Shown piece by piece: positions 23,945-32,465 of a stretch of 64,000 bases of DNA. The notes under the pieces were generated by a model. That model was not told the DNA's origin. It made no database searches and worked only from the letters and a program-made list of their open reading frames with translations. Numbering within the stretch: position 1 is the first letter of the stretch; every line of letters starts with the position of its first letter. Origin of the DNA: Acidaminobacter hydrogenoformans DSM 2784 (GTDB taxonomy: Bacteria > Bacillota > Clostridia > Peptostreptococcales > Acidaminobacteraceae); the NCBI RefSeq assembly GCF_900103005.1, contig NZ_FMWL01000015.1, forward strand, positions 1 to 64,000, written 5' to 3'. Position numbers and translations under genes: made by a program.

Positions 23945-24382
23945 TCAACGGATCGTCATCACAGGAATCTCAGCGTGGTGAACCACCTTGTTGGTGACAG
24001 ACCCTATCAGGACGCGCTTCGCAATTCCCATCCCATGGGTATTCATGACGATCAGGTCATACTGCCCGGATCCAGCCGCCTTCAAGATTTCCTCCGCAGG
24101 ATCCCCCACAGCGAAAGCCTTCTCAACTTTTTCAATGCCAATGTCCCGCAGCTCTGCCTCTGCTTCATCAAGAACCTCATTGGACGTGGCTTCGAATCGT
24201 TCCTTATTCTTGTCGCGGATAATGTAGAGGTCAAAGTGCATGAGGTTATGCTCGACAGGTGCTACCGGGATGACATAGAAAAGTGTGACCTCATATTGCA
24301 GGGCACTCGCAAAATCCTTGAGATGGTTTTTCAGGTTTTCGGATAATGTGCCGGAATCAATAGGTACCAACAGCTTCCTCAT
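23945..24382 (-). CDS. Universal stress protein (UspA family)
   Basis: A 145-aa protein. It starts MRKLLVPIDSGTLS and ends with the ATP-binding pattern VMNTHGMGIAKRVLIGSVTNKVVHH (G-2x-G-9x-G-S type), then ITVMTIR-like PVMTIR. The frame is open far upstream to 24715, but GAGGAGG directly before the ATG at 24382 and family length settle the start. It probably binds nucleotide and acts as a dimeric cytoplasmic stress factor. It is separated from the LUD gene by 127 bp. Confidence 0.9.
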   Translation of the reverse strand: MRKLLVPIDSGTLSENLKNHLKDFASALQYEVTLFYVIPVAPVEHNLMHFDLYIIRDKNKERFEATSNEVLDEAEAELRDIGIEKVEKAFAVGDPAEEILKAAGSGQYDLIVMNTHGMGIAKRVLIGSVTNKVVHHAEIPVMTIR

Positions 24383-24509
24383 CTGATTCACCTCCTCTTG
24401 GATATTTATACCCTGAGGCGAATAGAATAAGCGCCCACTGGCGTGTGTGCCTGTATATATTTCCCATCCTGCGCCGCTATAAGCGTGACAACCTATGAGG
24501 CTGCCAAAT

Positions 24510-25172
24510 CTACAACCCCAGCACTTCATCAATAAGAATAACCTTGATCCGCCCTTTGGGATAGGATTTCTCTGTAATCGTCCAGGTATTGCAGATGCGA
24601 TCCGGGCTGCTGCAGTCCATGCACACCCCGGTGGCCTGACACGGCATGTGCATGTCCGGATGGCGTTTGGCGTTGAGCGGTGCCGCGTGGTTGCGAATGC
24701 GTTCAAAGGCCTCATCGAGGTTTTCGACGAGCTTGTTGACCCCCGCGAAAATCACGACATTCCTTGGGCCAAAGGCAATCCCGGCGACGCGGTTCCCCAC
24801 CATGTCCAGGTTGACCAGCTGTCCCTTTGCTGTAATCGCGTTGGTCCCAGTCAAAAAAAGGTCCGCGTTCAGGGCCCTTTTGCAGTTATATATATGTTCC
24901 CGCCATGTCAGACCCTCTTCGAAGGCTTCAATCACCTGAATACCCTCCGTGGCTCTGACAGCGGGCAGCACCTCAAGGCCCAGCATAGTCAAGGAATCGC
25001 CCCAGCCTACGACTTTGGGTGCCAAGGGCTTAAAAATCTGTTTAAAGAAAATCTCCGCGGCTTCCTTTTGATCTTTGGCGAACCAGACTTCAAAATTGCT
25101 TTTCCTCAGGTTGCCGATAGTTTTCTCTATCAGCATTTCCTCCATTTCAGGCTTTAAATTCTCTTTGGTCAT
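24510..25172 (-). CDS. LUD-domain (lactate-utilisation type) protein
   Basis: A 220-aa protein. It contains the LUD core: VGWGDSLTMLGLEVLP, the ADLFLTGTNAITAKGQLVNLD segment and VAGIAFGPRNVVIFAGVNKLV. A Cys-rich tail, MPCQATGVCMDCSSPDRIC (residues about 175-193), could bind a metal or cluster. This short, stand-alone type is common in Clostridia and its reaction is not established. The start has a weak site (AGGACGGTGGG). It stands 15 bp downstream of the ATPase gene, so the two may be cotranscribed. Confidence 0.82.
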   Translation of the reverse strand: MTKENLKPEMEEMLIEKTIGNLRKSNFEVWFAKDQKEAAEIFFKQIFKPLAPKVVGWGDSLTMLGLEVLPAVRATEGIQVIEAFEEGLTWREHIYNCKRALNADLFLTGTNAITAKGQLVNLDMVGNRVAGIAFGPRNVVIFAGVNKLVENLDEAFERIRNHAAPLNAKRHPDMHMPCQATGVCMDCSSPDRICNTWTITEKSYPKGRIKVILIDEVLGL

Positions 25173-25186
25173 ACATTCCCACCGTC

Positions 25187-25954
25187 CTATTCAAACAAAT
25201 ATCTCAGCAGCTTCTCAGGGGCGTTCATAAATTCCTTGGTGATCCTAAAATGATCCGTCTCCTGGTACGGGACGGCGCTGATGCCCTCTTCCGACAGCAC
25301 AAACACCTCCGCTTCAGGAAAAGCCATCAGAATAGGTGAATGGGTAGAAATGATAAATTGGGAATTCCTCTTGACGAGCTCATCCATGCGGTACATCAGC
25401 CGCATCAGCCGTGCGGGTGACAGCGCCGCTTCCGGCTCATCGAGAATATAAAGCCCATTTCCCCCAAATCGGTTTTCCACCAGCGACATAAAGCTTTCCC
25501 CATGGGACTGCTTATGCAGCGATACCCCGCCATAGCTGTCAATCAGCGGCACTGGATCCATCCCCTCTGCATCCATGGCATCTATGTTGGTCACCACGTT
25601 ATAGAAGCTCTCCGCCCGCAGAAAAAATCCGTCCTTATGGCGTTTCATCCCCTTGCACACTGTCAGGTGTCTATACAACTCCGAATGTGACTCCTCCGTG
25701 GAAAAATTGAAATTAATTGTGCCGCCCTCAGGATTGAAGCCCATGGCAACCGCAATCGCTTCCACCAGCGTGGACTTTCCAACACCGTTCTCTCCCACAA
25801 AAAATGTCACGCGCCTGGTAATGGGCAGCGCTTCCATCTGCTTCAGGTGCTTGATGGCAGGCAATTCGTTCAGATAACTGCGCTCTGGCAGGCCGCCCTC
25901 CAGCTTGATGCCCGTTATGTAGAGATCACTTATCACAGTGACGGTCACCTCCAT
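25187..25954 (-). CDS. AAA family ATPase (ABC/SMC-like)
   Basis: A 255-aa soluble ATPase. Walker A is FVGENGVGKSTL (about residues 52-63), the signature-like SHGESF is about 150, Walker B is GLYILDEPEAALSP, and the H-loop is IISTHSPILM. It resembles small stand-alone ATPases of the predicted AbiE/OLD-like group with no partner subunit. The ATG sits directly before GGAGGTG, so translation may start at an internal GTG (25936). The substrate or process is not recognisable from the neighbours. Confidence 0.82.
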   Translation of the reverse strand: MEVTVTVISDLYITGIKLEGGLPERSYLNELPAIKHLKQMEALPITRRVTFFVGENGVGKSTLVEAIAVAMGFNPEGGTINFNFSTEESHSELYRHLTVCKGMKRHKDGFFLRAESFYNVVTNIDAMDAEGMDPVPLIDSYGGVSLHKQSHGESFMSLVENRFGGNGLYILDEPEAALSPARLMRLMYRMDELVKRNSQFIISTHSPILMAFPEAEVFVLSEEGISAVPYQETDHFRITKEFMNAPEKLLRYLFE

Positions 25955-25979
25955 TTGTCTTAACGTCCCTGATGATTCC

Positions 25980-26867
25980 CTATCCCACGCCCCGCCGCAT
26001 CGGAGTCAGCCGGCGCATGCCCGCCAGCTGTGAGTACACGACTCCGGCAAAAATCAGTGCTGCACCCACGTAACCCCGGCCGGACAGGATCTCACGAAGG
26101 AAGATATACGACAGCAGTGCCGAAAACACCGGCTCCAGGGAAAAAATCAGCCCAATCTTCTCCGAGGACGTGTACCTCTGGGCCAGGGGCTGAGCCACGA
26201 AGCCAAAGGCGCTGCACACAATGCCCAGCCCAAGCATGGCGCCCCACTGGAGTCCAGTCCCGGGCAGCTTTGGCGTCTCAAAGGCAAGCATAAAGCCCGC
26301 GCCCAGCAGCGCCGCCACGCCCAGCTGAAGGATGCTGATCAGAAAGCTGTCGCCCTGCTTGGCGATCCGGTCAAAAACAATGATGTACACGGCGTAGACA
26401 AACGCGGCCAGAAGGCAGTACGCTGCGCCGCGATCCAGGGCCAACCCTTCTTTCACCGTCAGGAGGTAAAGCCCAACTACCGCCAGCAATATGCTGAACG
26501 CAATGTTTCTTCCCGGCAACTTCCGCCTGATCAAGGCTTCCAGGATGGGCACAATGACCACGGTTGTACTGGCCAGAAATCCCGCTGTCGATGCAGTTGT
26601 CAGGCTGACGCCAACGACCAGGGCCGCGAAAATCAAAAAGAGCAAGGTCCCCATCAAAAGACCCTTTCCAAGGTCATCCGCTTTAACCCCTCGAAACCTG
26701 GGGAAGAAAATCAGCATCATAGTAATAAAAGCGATGCCAAAGCGCAGTGCTATCAAGTTAAATGGACTGATCCCCTCAAGCCCAACCTTCATCAGGAGAT
26801 AAGAGGATCCCCAGGCCAGTGTCACTACGGCCATGAGGAGCTCGGCCCGTCTGCTGTTCATTTTCAT
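25980..26867 (-). CDS. EamA/DMT-family transporter
   Basis: A 295-aa protein with 10 TM segments in two EamA repeats. The first repeat starts ELLMAVVTLAWGSSYLLMKVGL; the second has GLGIVCSAFGFVAQPLAQRYTS and LEPVFSALLSYIFLRE, the family marks. It is probably an exporter of amino acids or metabolites. Two ATGs are 6 bp apart and the ribosome site (AAGGTCGG) is weak. It is monocistronic as far as can be seen. Confidence 0.85.
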   Translation of the reverse strand: MKMNSRRAELLMAVVTLAWGSSYLLMKVGLEGISPFNLIALRFGIAFITMMLIFFPRFRGVKADDLGKGLLMGTLLFLIFAALVVGVSLTTASTAGFLASTTVVIVPILEALIRRKLPGRNIAFSILLAVVGLYLLTVKEGLALDRGAAYCLLAAFVYAVYIIVFDRIAKQGDSFLISILQLGVAALLGAGFMLAFETPKLPGTGLQWGAMLGLGIVCSAFGFVAQPLAQRYTSSEKIGLIFSLEPVFSALLSYIFLREILSGRGYVGAALIFAGVVYSQLAGMRRLTPMRRGVG

Positions 26868-26912
26868 GTCTACCGACCTTTCGCTTGCATATACTCAGAG
26901 AATGAGGTCTTA

Positions 26913-27548
26913 TTACAGATTCTTGATCATAATCCGTTCCAAGTTATTTGTCACTGTCTTGCAGTTGCTGGTGCAGCATTCAAACCGTTTTAACAGCTCG
27001 GTATATATAAGAATTTCCACTGGCTTCCTGTCTGTAACATAATAGGTCTTCAAGGCTTCAATATAATGGTTTTTCCCTTTGGACTTCAACCGATTTACAG
27101 ATTCCAACTGGGCCCTTAAGTGCTCAGTCTTCCTGTAGTCCTCAAAGGTTTCCACCGCCAGATTCATCTGTTGACAGCTTTGGACAATCAGATTCGCAAA
27201 GCTCAGGATCTCCTCGTGAATTTCATGAATCCCCTGAAGGTCGATAAAAATCAGAACCTCTTCTATACTGTCAATCACGTCATCAATATCATGCGACAGA
27301 AGGAAAAGATCATCTTTGTCAATTGGCGGCAGAAATTCCTTTGTCAGCTTTTTAAGCATTTCATGCTTGTCAACATCAGCCTGATGCTCAATCTCATGCA
27401 TTTTTACCAGGTACTCTCCGAGCATGGCAGCCTCAAAGGTTTTCAGGACTTCTTCCAGATATTCAGCAGCGGTAAGCGCATGCCGACTTAAAAGAGAAAG
27501 TTCCTTGAAGTAATTGACGGACTCTTTATTTCGAAAGTTGAATTTCAT
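26913..27548 (-). CDS. DUF47 (PhoU-like) protein, Pit partner
   Basis: A 211-aa all-helical protein of the DUF47/PhoU-like family. EHQADVDKHEMLKKLTKEFLPPIDKDDLFLLSHDIDDVIDSIE carries the metal-binding E/D-rich pattern (written here as HEIEHQAD, then DIDDVIDSIEE). It typically accompanies low-affinity phosphate carriers and modulates their activity. The gene is 80 bp downstream of the Pit gene on the same strand, so an operon is likely. Confidence 0.88.
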   Translation of the reverse strand: MKFNFRNKESVNYFKELSLLSRHALTAAEYLEEVLKTFEAAMLGEYLVKMHEIEHQADVDKHEMLKKLTKEFLPPIDKDDLFLLSHDIDDVIDSIEEVLIFIDLQGIHEIHEEILSFANLIVQSCQQMNLAVETFEDYRKTEHLRAQLESVNRLKSKGKNHYIEALKTYYVTDRKPVEILIYTELLKRFECCTSNCKTVTNNLERIMIKNL

Positions 27549-27628
27549 GACGATATCCCCCCTTAGAAGCTTACTGGAGCTATTCCAAGACGCGTTGTTA
27601 AATCATTGAATCCTTGAAATCATTGAAA

Positions 27629-28678
27629 TCATTGAAAGACGTTAAGGAAAAGATAAGTCATCAAATAGCCCAGCATCCCGCAGCCTGGAAAAGTTAAAAT
27701 CCAGTTGAGCGCCATCTCACCCGCTACGTGCCAATTAACTTTGGAGGTTCGGCGAGCAACACTAACACCCAGCATGGCGGTCATCTTAGTATGGGTAGTA
27801 CTCACTGGAAAGCCCAGTACAGAGGAGAGAAAAAGACTGAACGAAGCTGCAGCATCAGCGGAAAAACCCTGATATGGCTCCAGCTTGACCATTTTCAGCC
27901 CCACTTTTTTTATGATTCTCCTGCCACCAACCGCTGTCCCGGTAGCGATCGTCAATGAACAGAGCAGGATCATCCAGAATGGAATATCAAATTCCGCTGT
28001 AGAGCTCTCGCCCCCCACCAACAAAATTCCCAGAATTAATACCCCCATGAATTTCTGGCCGTCCTGGGCGCCATGCATAAAAGCCATCCCTGCGGATGCC
28101 ATTACTTGGGCAGTCTTAAAAAATGGTGTAGCTTTGCGGCGATCTACATGACGAAAGAACAAAACAGCGAGCTTCGCGAAAAAAAAACCTCCTAAAGTCC
28201 CAATAGTGATTGAAAATACAATACCATACAAAACTTTAATCCATTCGCTGCCATTGATGCCTGCCAAGCCGCCCTGGAGCGCAATAGCAGATCCGGAAAT
28301 CCCGGCAATTAACGCATGGCCTTCGCTGGTGGGCAGACCCAAGGACCAGGCCGTCAAGGACCAAAGGACGATGGCTACCATTGCAGCACAAAGCGCTACC
28401 AAAGAAGCCTTGAGATCCCCCCTGAAATCCACCATTTTATAAATCGTTTGGGCTACCCGTGAATTGATAAGTGTCATAACCAACACACCAAAAAAATTAA
28501 AAATAGCGGCCATTAAAATAGAGTTGTCCATGGATAAAGATCTGGTCGAAACGCAAGTCGCAATAGCGTTAGGCGCGTCAGTCATCCCATTGACGACAAT
28601 GACACCCAGCGTCAGCAAAACGGCAACGGACAGTGCAGGATTCGAGATCATTTGACTCAGGAAATCAATAAATCCCAC
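27629..28678 (-). CDS. pit: Inorganic phosphate transporter, Pit family
   Basis: A 349-aa protein of about 9-10 TM segments. GMTDAPNAIATCVSTRSL near the N-terminus and GFPVSTTHTKMTAMLG near the C-terminus are the two Pit signature repeats, and SLGLPTSEGHALIAG is also typical. It takes up phosphate (metal-phosphate) with H+ or Na+. The 3' end and trailer hold short direct repeats of CAATGATTT. The DUF47 gene follows. A weak promoter (TTGTTA, 16 nt, TATCTT) lies just upstream near 28723-28750. Confidence 0.9.
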   Translation of the reverse strand: MGFIDFLSQMISNPALSVAVLLTLGVIVVNGMTDAPNAIATCVSTRSLSMDNSILMAAIFNFFGVLVMTLINSRVAQTIYKMVDFRGDLKASLVALCAAMVAIVLWSLTAWSLGLPTSEGHALIAGISGSAIALQGGLAGINGSEWIKVLYGIVFSITIGTLGGFFFAKLAVLFFRHVDRRKATPFFKTAQVMASAGMAFMHGAQDGQKFMGVLILGILLVGGESSTAEFDIPFWMILLCSLTIATGTAVGGRRIIKKVGLKMVKLEPYQGFSADAAASFSLFLSSVLGFPVSTTHTKMTAMLGVSVARRTSKVNWHVAGEMALNWILTFPGCGMLGYLMTYLFLNVFQ

Positions 28679-28679
28679 G

Positions 28680-29032
28680 GCTCCACCCCCTATACCTCTG
28701 AATTTCTGAATTTCTGAATGTGAAAGATATGATAAAAACTTGATCTAACAAACTTGTAAACTCATATACCCGGTCGTAAAGAAGTTACCCAAAAAAGGGA
28801 ACTCGGGGTGGCGAAAGTACTGTGGATAGGGCCTATCACGCCCGTTTCACCGCCCGTTTCACCGCACGTTTTTCCCACACCTATCCCCTCTGACGTCTCG
28901 CCCACAGAAATTTTTACGTCAAAAATAAATCCCTTTATCCATACCATAATTTTGCCACAATTTTCTCGTATAAATAGATAGAACTAAAAATTATAATCAA
29001 AAAATAATGATCGAATCCCGAGGAGGACTCCA
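28680..29032. other. Divergent intergenic region with short tandem repeats
   Basis: No gene seen. It holds CTGAATTT repeated three times (about 28694-28715) and GATAGGGCCTATC, a 13-bp palindrome (about 28825-28838). Next come three tandem 12-bp units of the type CACCGCCCGTTT (about 28837-28873), then CACACCTATCCCC, which can pair back to GGATAGGG. A riboswitch was considered but no class was recognised. A plus-strand promoter of the type TTGCCA-17-TAGATA may serve the peptide gene. Confidence 0.5.
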
Positions 29033-29218
29033 ATGAAAAAAGTGTTGTCACTGTCAATTCTGAGCCTGATTATTATGGCCTCAGCCAGCTCCGGCTTTGC
29101 CGCAAATAATGTTTCCAGCATGGCGACAACCAAGGGCGGCCAAGCAGTAGCACAGTGTGCCCAAACCATGGCGCTTGGCATTTCACAATGTCTGCAGATG
29201 CCAGAATGTACTCACTAA
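29033..29218 (+). CDS. Small secreted Cys/Met-rich peptide
   Basis: A 61-aa protein starting at an ATG with GAGGAGG 6-7 nt upstream. Residues 1-23 form a Sec signal peptide (KK, a hydrophobic core, and ASSGFA-A as likely cleavage). The mature 38 residues contain CAQTM, GISQC, LQMPEC and a terminal TH: three Cys, several Met and one His. I know of no named family. The composition suggests metal binding or disulfide formation. A broken heavy-metal-associated domain gene lies next, fitting a metal theme. It is followed by its own hairpin. Confidence 0.7.
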   Translation: MKKVLSLSILSLIIMASASSGFAANNVSSMATTKGGQAVAQCAQTMALGISQCLQMPECTH

Positions 29219-29234
29219 TCCCAATATCTTGATA

Positions 29235-29271
29235 AGGAAAGGTTCCCCATACAGCGCATGAGGAACCTTTC
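29235..29271 (+). terminator. Hairpin after the small secreted peptide gene
   Basis: GGAAAGGTTCC / GGAACCTTTC with inner CAT/ATG pairing, beginning 16 bp after the stop codon. The following T-run is weak (TCTCAATTTTC), so termination strength is uncertain. Confidence 0.65.
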
Positions 29272-29408
29272 TCAATTTTCAAATCATGATCCGTTTTACA
29301 TAGGCTTGATTTCACGCATCGTACCAACCCTCCTGAACTTATCTGTTCCCGCTGGTCATTCACCCCTCACGCCAAAATTCAAACCTAACCCGGAGGATGG
29401 AACTCACT

Positions 29409-29651
29409 ATGAAAAACGAACAAAAGCTACGTCACTTAAAAGTCTCTGGCATGACTTGCCGCGCCTGCGAAGAAAAAATTGAGCGCAGTTTGAGGCAAAT
29501 TGAAGGCATTGTCAAAGTCCGCGCGGACAGACATAAGACTTTAGGGACATATAGCTGGGGACAGGGACACGTGGTGCGGGACAGGGACACATGGTGCGGG
29601 ACAGGGACTTCCCAGAGATTTCCGCAAAAAAACCATCGGCAAAAATTTTGA
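29409..29651 (+). pseudogene. Broken HMA (heavy-metal-associated) domain protein
   Basis: From the ATG at 29409, residues 1-38 are a good HMA domain start: LKVSGMTCRACEEKIERSL followed by RQIEGIVKVRAD, with the MTCxxC copper-type metal motif. After that the frame runs into GGGACAGGGACAC repeats and a family A palindrome, and the remaining residues resemble nothing. GGAGG lies about 12 nt before this ATG. A normal HMA domain is about 65-70 residues, so the second half has been lost. It was probably once a CopZ-like chaperone or the start of a metal ATPase. Confidence 0.65.
29543..29609. repeat. GGGACAGGGACAC repeats (family D)
   Basis: Three spaced copies of GGGACAGGGAC (near 29557, 29578, 29598), two of them followed by ACRTGGTGCG. 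They interrupt the HMA coding frame and directly precede a family A palindrome. Confidence 0.75.
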
Positions 29652-29695
29652 TCTTTAAGCTTTTAAAAGCCTCAAGACCCCTTCTGCCGATGGTC
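29626..29695. repeat. Family A palindrome, copy 5
   Basis: AAACCATCGGCAAAAA / TTCTGCCGATGGTCTCCC around an AAGCTTTTAAAAGC centre. The downstream flank TCTCCCATCCCAACA is shared with the copy at 32762. It lies between the HMA remnant and the convergent kinase gene; nothing coding is seen from 29696 to 29892. Confidence 0.8.
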
Positions 29696-29892
29696 TCCCA
29701 TCCCAACACTCAACAAAACCAACAACCGTGAGAAATCGCGCCTTCTTCACGCAAACTCCACTGGCTATTTCTCAGTCGCCTCTTTCAACTCACAGCAATT
29801 CAAGCCGCCTTCGCCGTAAGTTGATTTGTTTTGCGCCGCTAAATTTCGCAAGAACTTTTCCCATATTTTCAATATTTTCTTTAACAAAAGGC

Positions 29893-31341
29893 TCACTCCT
29901 CATCCATTTCCAGGGGGATTTCAATGATTAAAGTCGTTCCAGCACCTACCTTCGATTGAACATCTATGGATCCTTTCAACCGATCTACATTCTCCTTGAC
30001 AATATAAAGCCCGAGGCCTTCTCCTTTAATCTCCGAAGTCGCGGCGCTGCGATAATAAGCATCGAAAATTTTATGAAGCTCTGCATCCGGAATGCCCATA
30101 CCTGTATCCTGGATCTTCAGGATTACGCGCTCATTCAGCTTCCAATAACTGATTTTGACAACACCGTTCTCCTGTGTGTATTTATAAGCATTCATCAAAA
30201 TATTGTAGATGGACTGACTCAGCTTATGCTTATCCGTCTTTAGCATGATTTTCTCGTCTGATGCCAGCGTTAATTCAATTTTTTTCTTTCTAAACTGCGC
30301 CATAAGCCCCTGATGGATCTGGCTCATCAGTGCATGCAGCTCAAAACGTTCTATCTTTAGTGCATCCATTTCCGTCCCGGCATCAATCATTGAGCTCATG
30401 TTCGCAATGATTGACTTAATATCATTTATTTGATTTTGGCAGACCATCAGTTCATCATCAGTGACTTCAATAATGCCATCCTGTATCGCTTCAAGGTGGG
30501 ACTGCAAAATGGTCAGCGGCGTCCTCGTCTGATGGACAAGCTGATCTACCAAAGTCTTTCTGGTTTTCTGCTTAAGCCGCAGTCTTGCATTCAGTTCCAG
30601 TAAGCTTTCCCTGATTGCATTGATCTCCTTGATGTCACTTGAGACATAGCCCACATCTTTACCCATCTGAATATCCGTCGCCAGCTGTTCGGTCTCTTTC
30701 AGAGAAGTGCTCATTTTTTTGCTCACATAAATGCCAATAAGCACTGCGATCAAAATAGTGATCCCAAAAGAAGCCACGCTGTTCACCAGCAGTGCGGATT
30801 TAAATTTTTGTGCGACAAACGAATTCTCAGCAATGTTATGGATCGTAATATTGACGGTCCCAATGACCTGTCCACCTGATTCGATTTCAAATTGACGCGT
30901 CTCCTGAGTGGAAAGGTCTGTGACTCGTCCCATTGGCATTCTGCTGAAACGGCTCCCCATCATGGGCATGTCCAGAAAATTTTCCCTTCCCACATCAGCC
31001 AACAAGTTGCCATCCTTATCATACAATTTTATTTCAACAATGGGATCATTCAGATGAGACTCGAGCTCTATGGCCATCTGCCTCAGAGAAATCTCTTCCG
31101 ATGATAGCGCAGCCGTCGCATAGTCTATGATCTCACTGACATGCAGCTCATAGCTCACTTTCAAATAATCCGCAAAATAGCGATCCGTCAGAAAGGTCAG
31201 AATCAACGTATTAACCGTTATGACAAGGACTGTCACAAGGATCAGAATCTGGAGCCATAGTTTCCTCAGTGTCAAGGGCTTGGTTCCGGGCTTGGTTCCG
31301 GACCTGGCTCTGGTCATGGACTTGGTCTTGGACTTTATCAT
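29893..31341 (-). CDS. Sensor histidine kinase
   Basis: A 482-aa membrane kinase. TM1 is about residues 30-52, an extracytoplasmic sensor about 53-185, TM2 about 186-208, then a HAMP-like linker. The H-box is QLVHQTRTPLTILQSHLEAI, the N-box LMNAYKYT, the G boxes DTGMGIPD and GEGLGLYI. The sensor region contains a Met-rich stretch (DMPMMGSRFSRMPMG), which could contact metal. The N-terminus, KSKTKSMTRARSGTKPGTKP, is basic and repetitive at DNA level. Start overlaps the response regulator stop (ATGA), so the two are translationally coupled. Confidence 0.88.
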   Translation of the reverse strand: MIKSKTKSMTRARSGTKPGTKPLTLRKLWLQILILVTVLVITVNTLILTFLTDRYFADYLKVSYELHVSEIIDYATAALSSEEISLRQMAIELESHLNDPIVEIKLYDKDGNLLADVGRENFLDMPMMGSRFSRMPMGRVTDLSTQETRQFEIESGGQVIGTVNITIHNIAENSFVAQKFKSALLVNSVASFGITILIAVLIGIYVSKKMSTSLKETEQLATDIQMGKDVGYVSSDIKEINAIRESLLELNARLRLKQKTRKTLVDQLVHQTRTPLTILQSHLEAIQDGIIEVTDDELMVCQNQINDIKSIIANMSSMIDAGTEMDALKIERFELHALMSQIHQGLMAQFRKKKIELTLASDEKIMLKTDKHKLSQSIYNILMNAYKYTQENGVVKISYWKLNERVILKIQDTGMGIPDAELHKIFDAYYRSAATSEIKGEGLGLYIVKENVDRLKGSIDVQSKVGAGTTLIIEIPLEMDEE

Positions 31342-32024
31342 CTGTGATCATCTCCATCAAAAACATAGCCCTGCCCATACTTTGTCTTCAGATATTCCGG
31401 TTTCTTTGGATCTATTTCAATCTTTTGACGAATCCTTTTGATATAGCTGTCAATGTTTCTATCGAAGCCATCATACCCAACACCAAAAACCATCTCAATC
31501 AATTGCTCTCTCGTAAGAATTTGATTCATGTTTTTCATCAGCGCGTGTAAAATCTTGAACTCCGTTGAGGTCAAGTCTATTGCTTCACCGTTTCGTACCA
31601 GCTTCATTGAGGACGTGTAAAGCTGAAGACTTCCTGAAGAAATAACGACTTCATCTCCAACATTATAGATTCGTTTAAGAAAAACTTTGACGCGTTCGAC
31701 CAGCTCTCTTGGACTGAAAGGTTTTATGACATAATCATCCGCGCCAATTTGAAACCCCTTAAGCCGGTCTACTTCATCCTGTTTTGCGGTAAGCATAATA
31801 ACCGGAACTTGTGAGACCTCCCGAATCCTCTGCAGAACCTCATAGCCATCAATCCCAGGCATCATAATGTCTAAGATGACAAGGTGGAAATGCTGTTCAG
31901 AAAACATTTGCAGCGCTTCAAGCCCATTCTCAGCCACATGGCACTCAAAACCATTCTTCTGCAGATATTTTACAACTATGGAGCTGATTTGAGACTCATC
32001 CTCTACAACCAGTATTCTAATCAC
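31338..32024 (-). CDS. OmpR-family response regulator
   Basis: A 228-aa protein. The receiver domain has VVEDE, phospho-acceptor Asp in VILDIMMPG (about residue 52), and Lys in VIKPFSP. The C-terminal winged helix ends RQKIEIDPKKPEYLKTKYGQGYVF, typical of OmpR/PhoB. A GTG start follows AGGTGG. It is coupled to the kinase gene downstream. The SHOCT protein genes just upstream on the same strand are likely targets or partners. Confidence 0.9.
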   Translation of the reverse strand: MIRILVVEDESQISSIVVKYLQKNGFECHVAENGLEALQMFSEQHFHLVILDIMMPGIDGYEVLQRIREVSQVPVIMLTAKQDEVDRLKGFQIGADDYVIKPFSPRELVERVKVFLKRIYNVGDEVVISSGSLQLYTSSMKLVRNGEAIDLTSTEFKILHALMKNMNQILTREQLIEMVFGVGYDGFDRNIDSYIKRIRQKIEIDPKKPEYLKTKYGQGYVFDGDDHR

Positions 32025-32194
32025 ATTTCCACCTGCCTTTAATGTTGACTCAGTTTCGTTCTTCTCTGCAAAGGCGTTGCCGGACTTTTAGCAATACCGC
32101 CTTTTCATCATAATACCATATAGAGCAGCAATGGCGGGAATCCTCATTGCAGATTTGACAAATCAAATCCCCGCACCGTTAATCCTCTGAACGC

Positions 32195-32449
32195 TTAACG
32201 CCGCTCAATCACACTCTTGCGCTTAAGATAATCTTCTTCTGAGATTTCACCGCTGACATAAAGTCTCTTAAGTGTGTCGAGGACATCATCCTGCGACGCG
32301 CGCTTTTTCCTTTTTAGAACAACCAATACAACCGCCACGACCAACAGTACAACTACGGCGAGCATTGCAAAATGCCATATTCCAAAATAGCCGCCCCATA
32401 GGCCAAACCTGCAGCCTCCGTTTCCAAACCAGTTATAGCCATACATCAT
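32195..32449 (-). CDS. Small SHOCT-domain membrane protein
   Basis: An 84-aa protein. The N-terminus is rich in Gly, Trp and Tyr (MMYGYNWFGNGGCRFG), then one TM segment about residues 26-46, a basic stretch LKRKKR, and a C-terminal SHOCT motif LDTLKRLYVSGEISEEDYLKRKSVI. Such proteins are often encoded near metal or stress two-component systems. Its function is not known. It follows a second, shorter SHOCT-like gene by 16 bp. Confidence 0.8.
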   Translation of the reverse strand: MMYGYNWFGNGGCRFGLWGGYFGIWHFAMLAVVVLLVVAVVLVVLKRKKRASQDDVLDTLKRLYVSGEISEEDYLKRKSVIERR

Positions 32450-32465
32450 TGTGATTCACCTTCTC

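Noticed and set aside
24383-24715. N-terminal extension of the universal stress protein
   Set aside because: The upstream part is composition noise overlapping the LUD gene; GAGGAGG marks the ATG at 24382.
28680-29032. Riboswitch in the gap between pit and the secreted peptide gene
   Set aside because: No known riboswitch core could be matched on either strand; only short repeats and a palindrome were seen.
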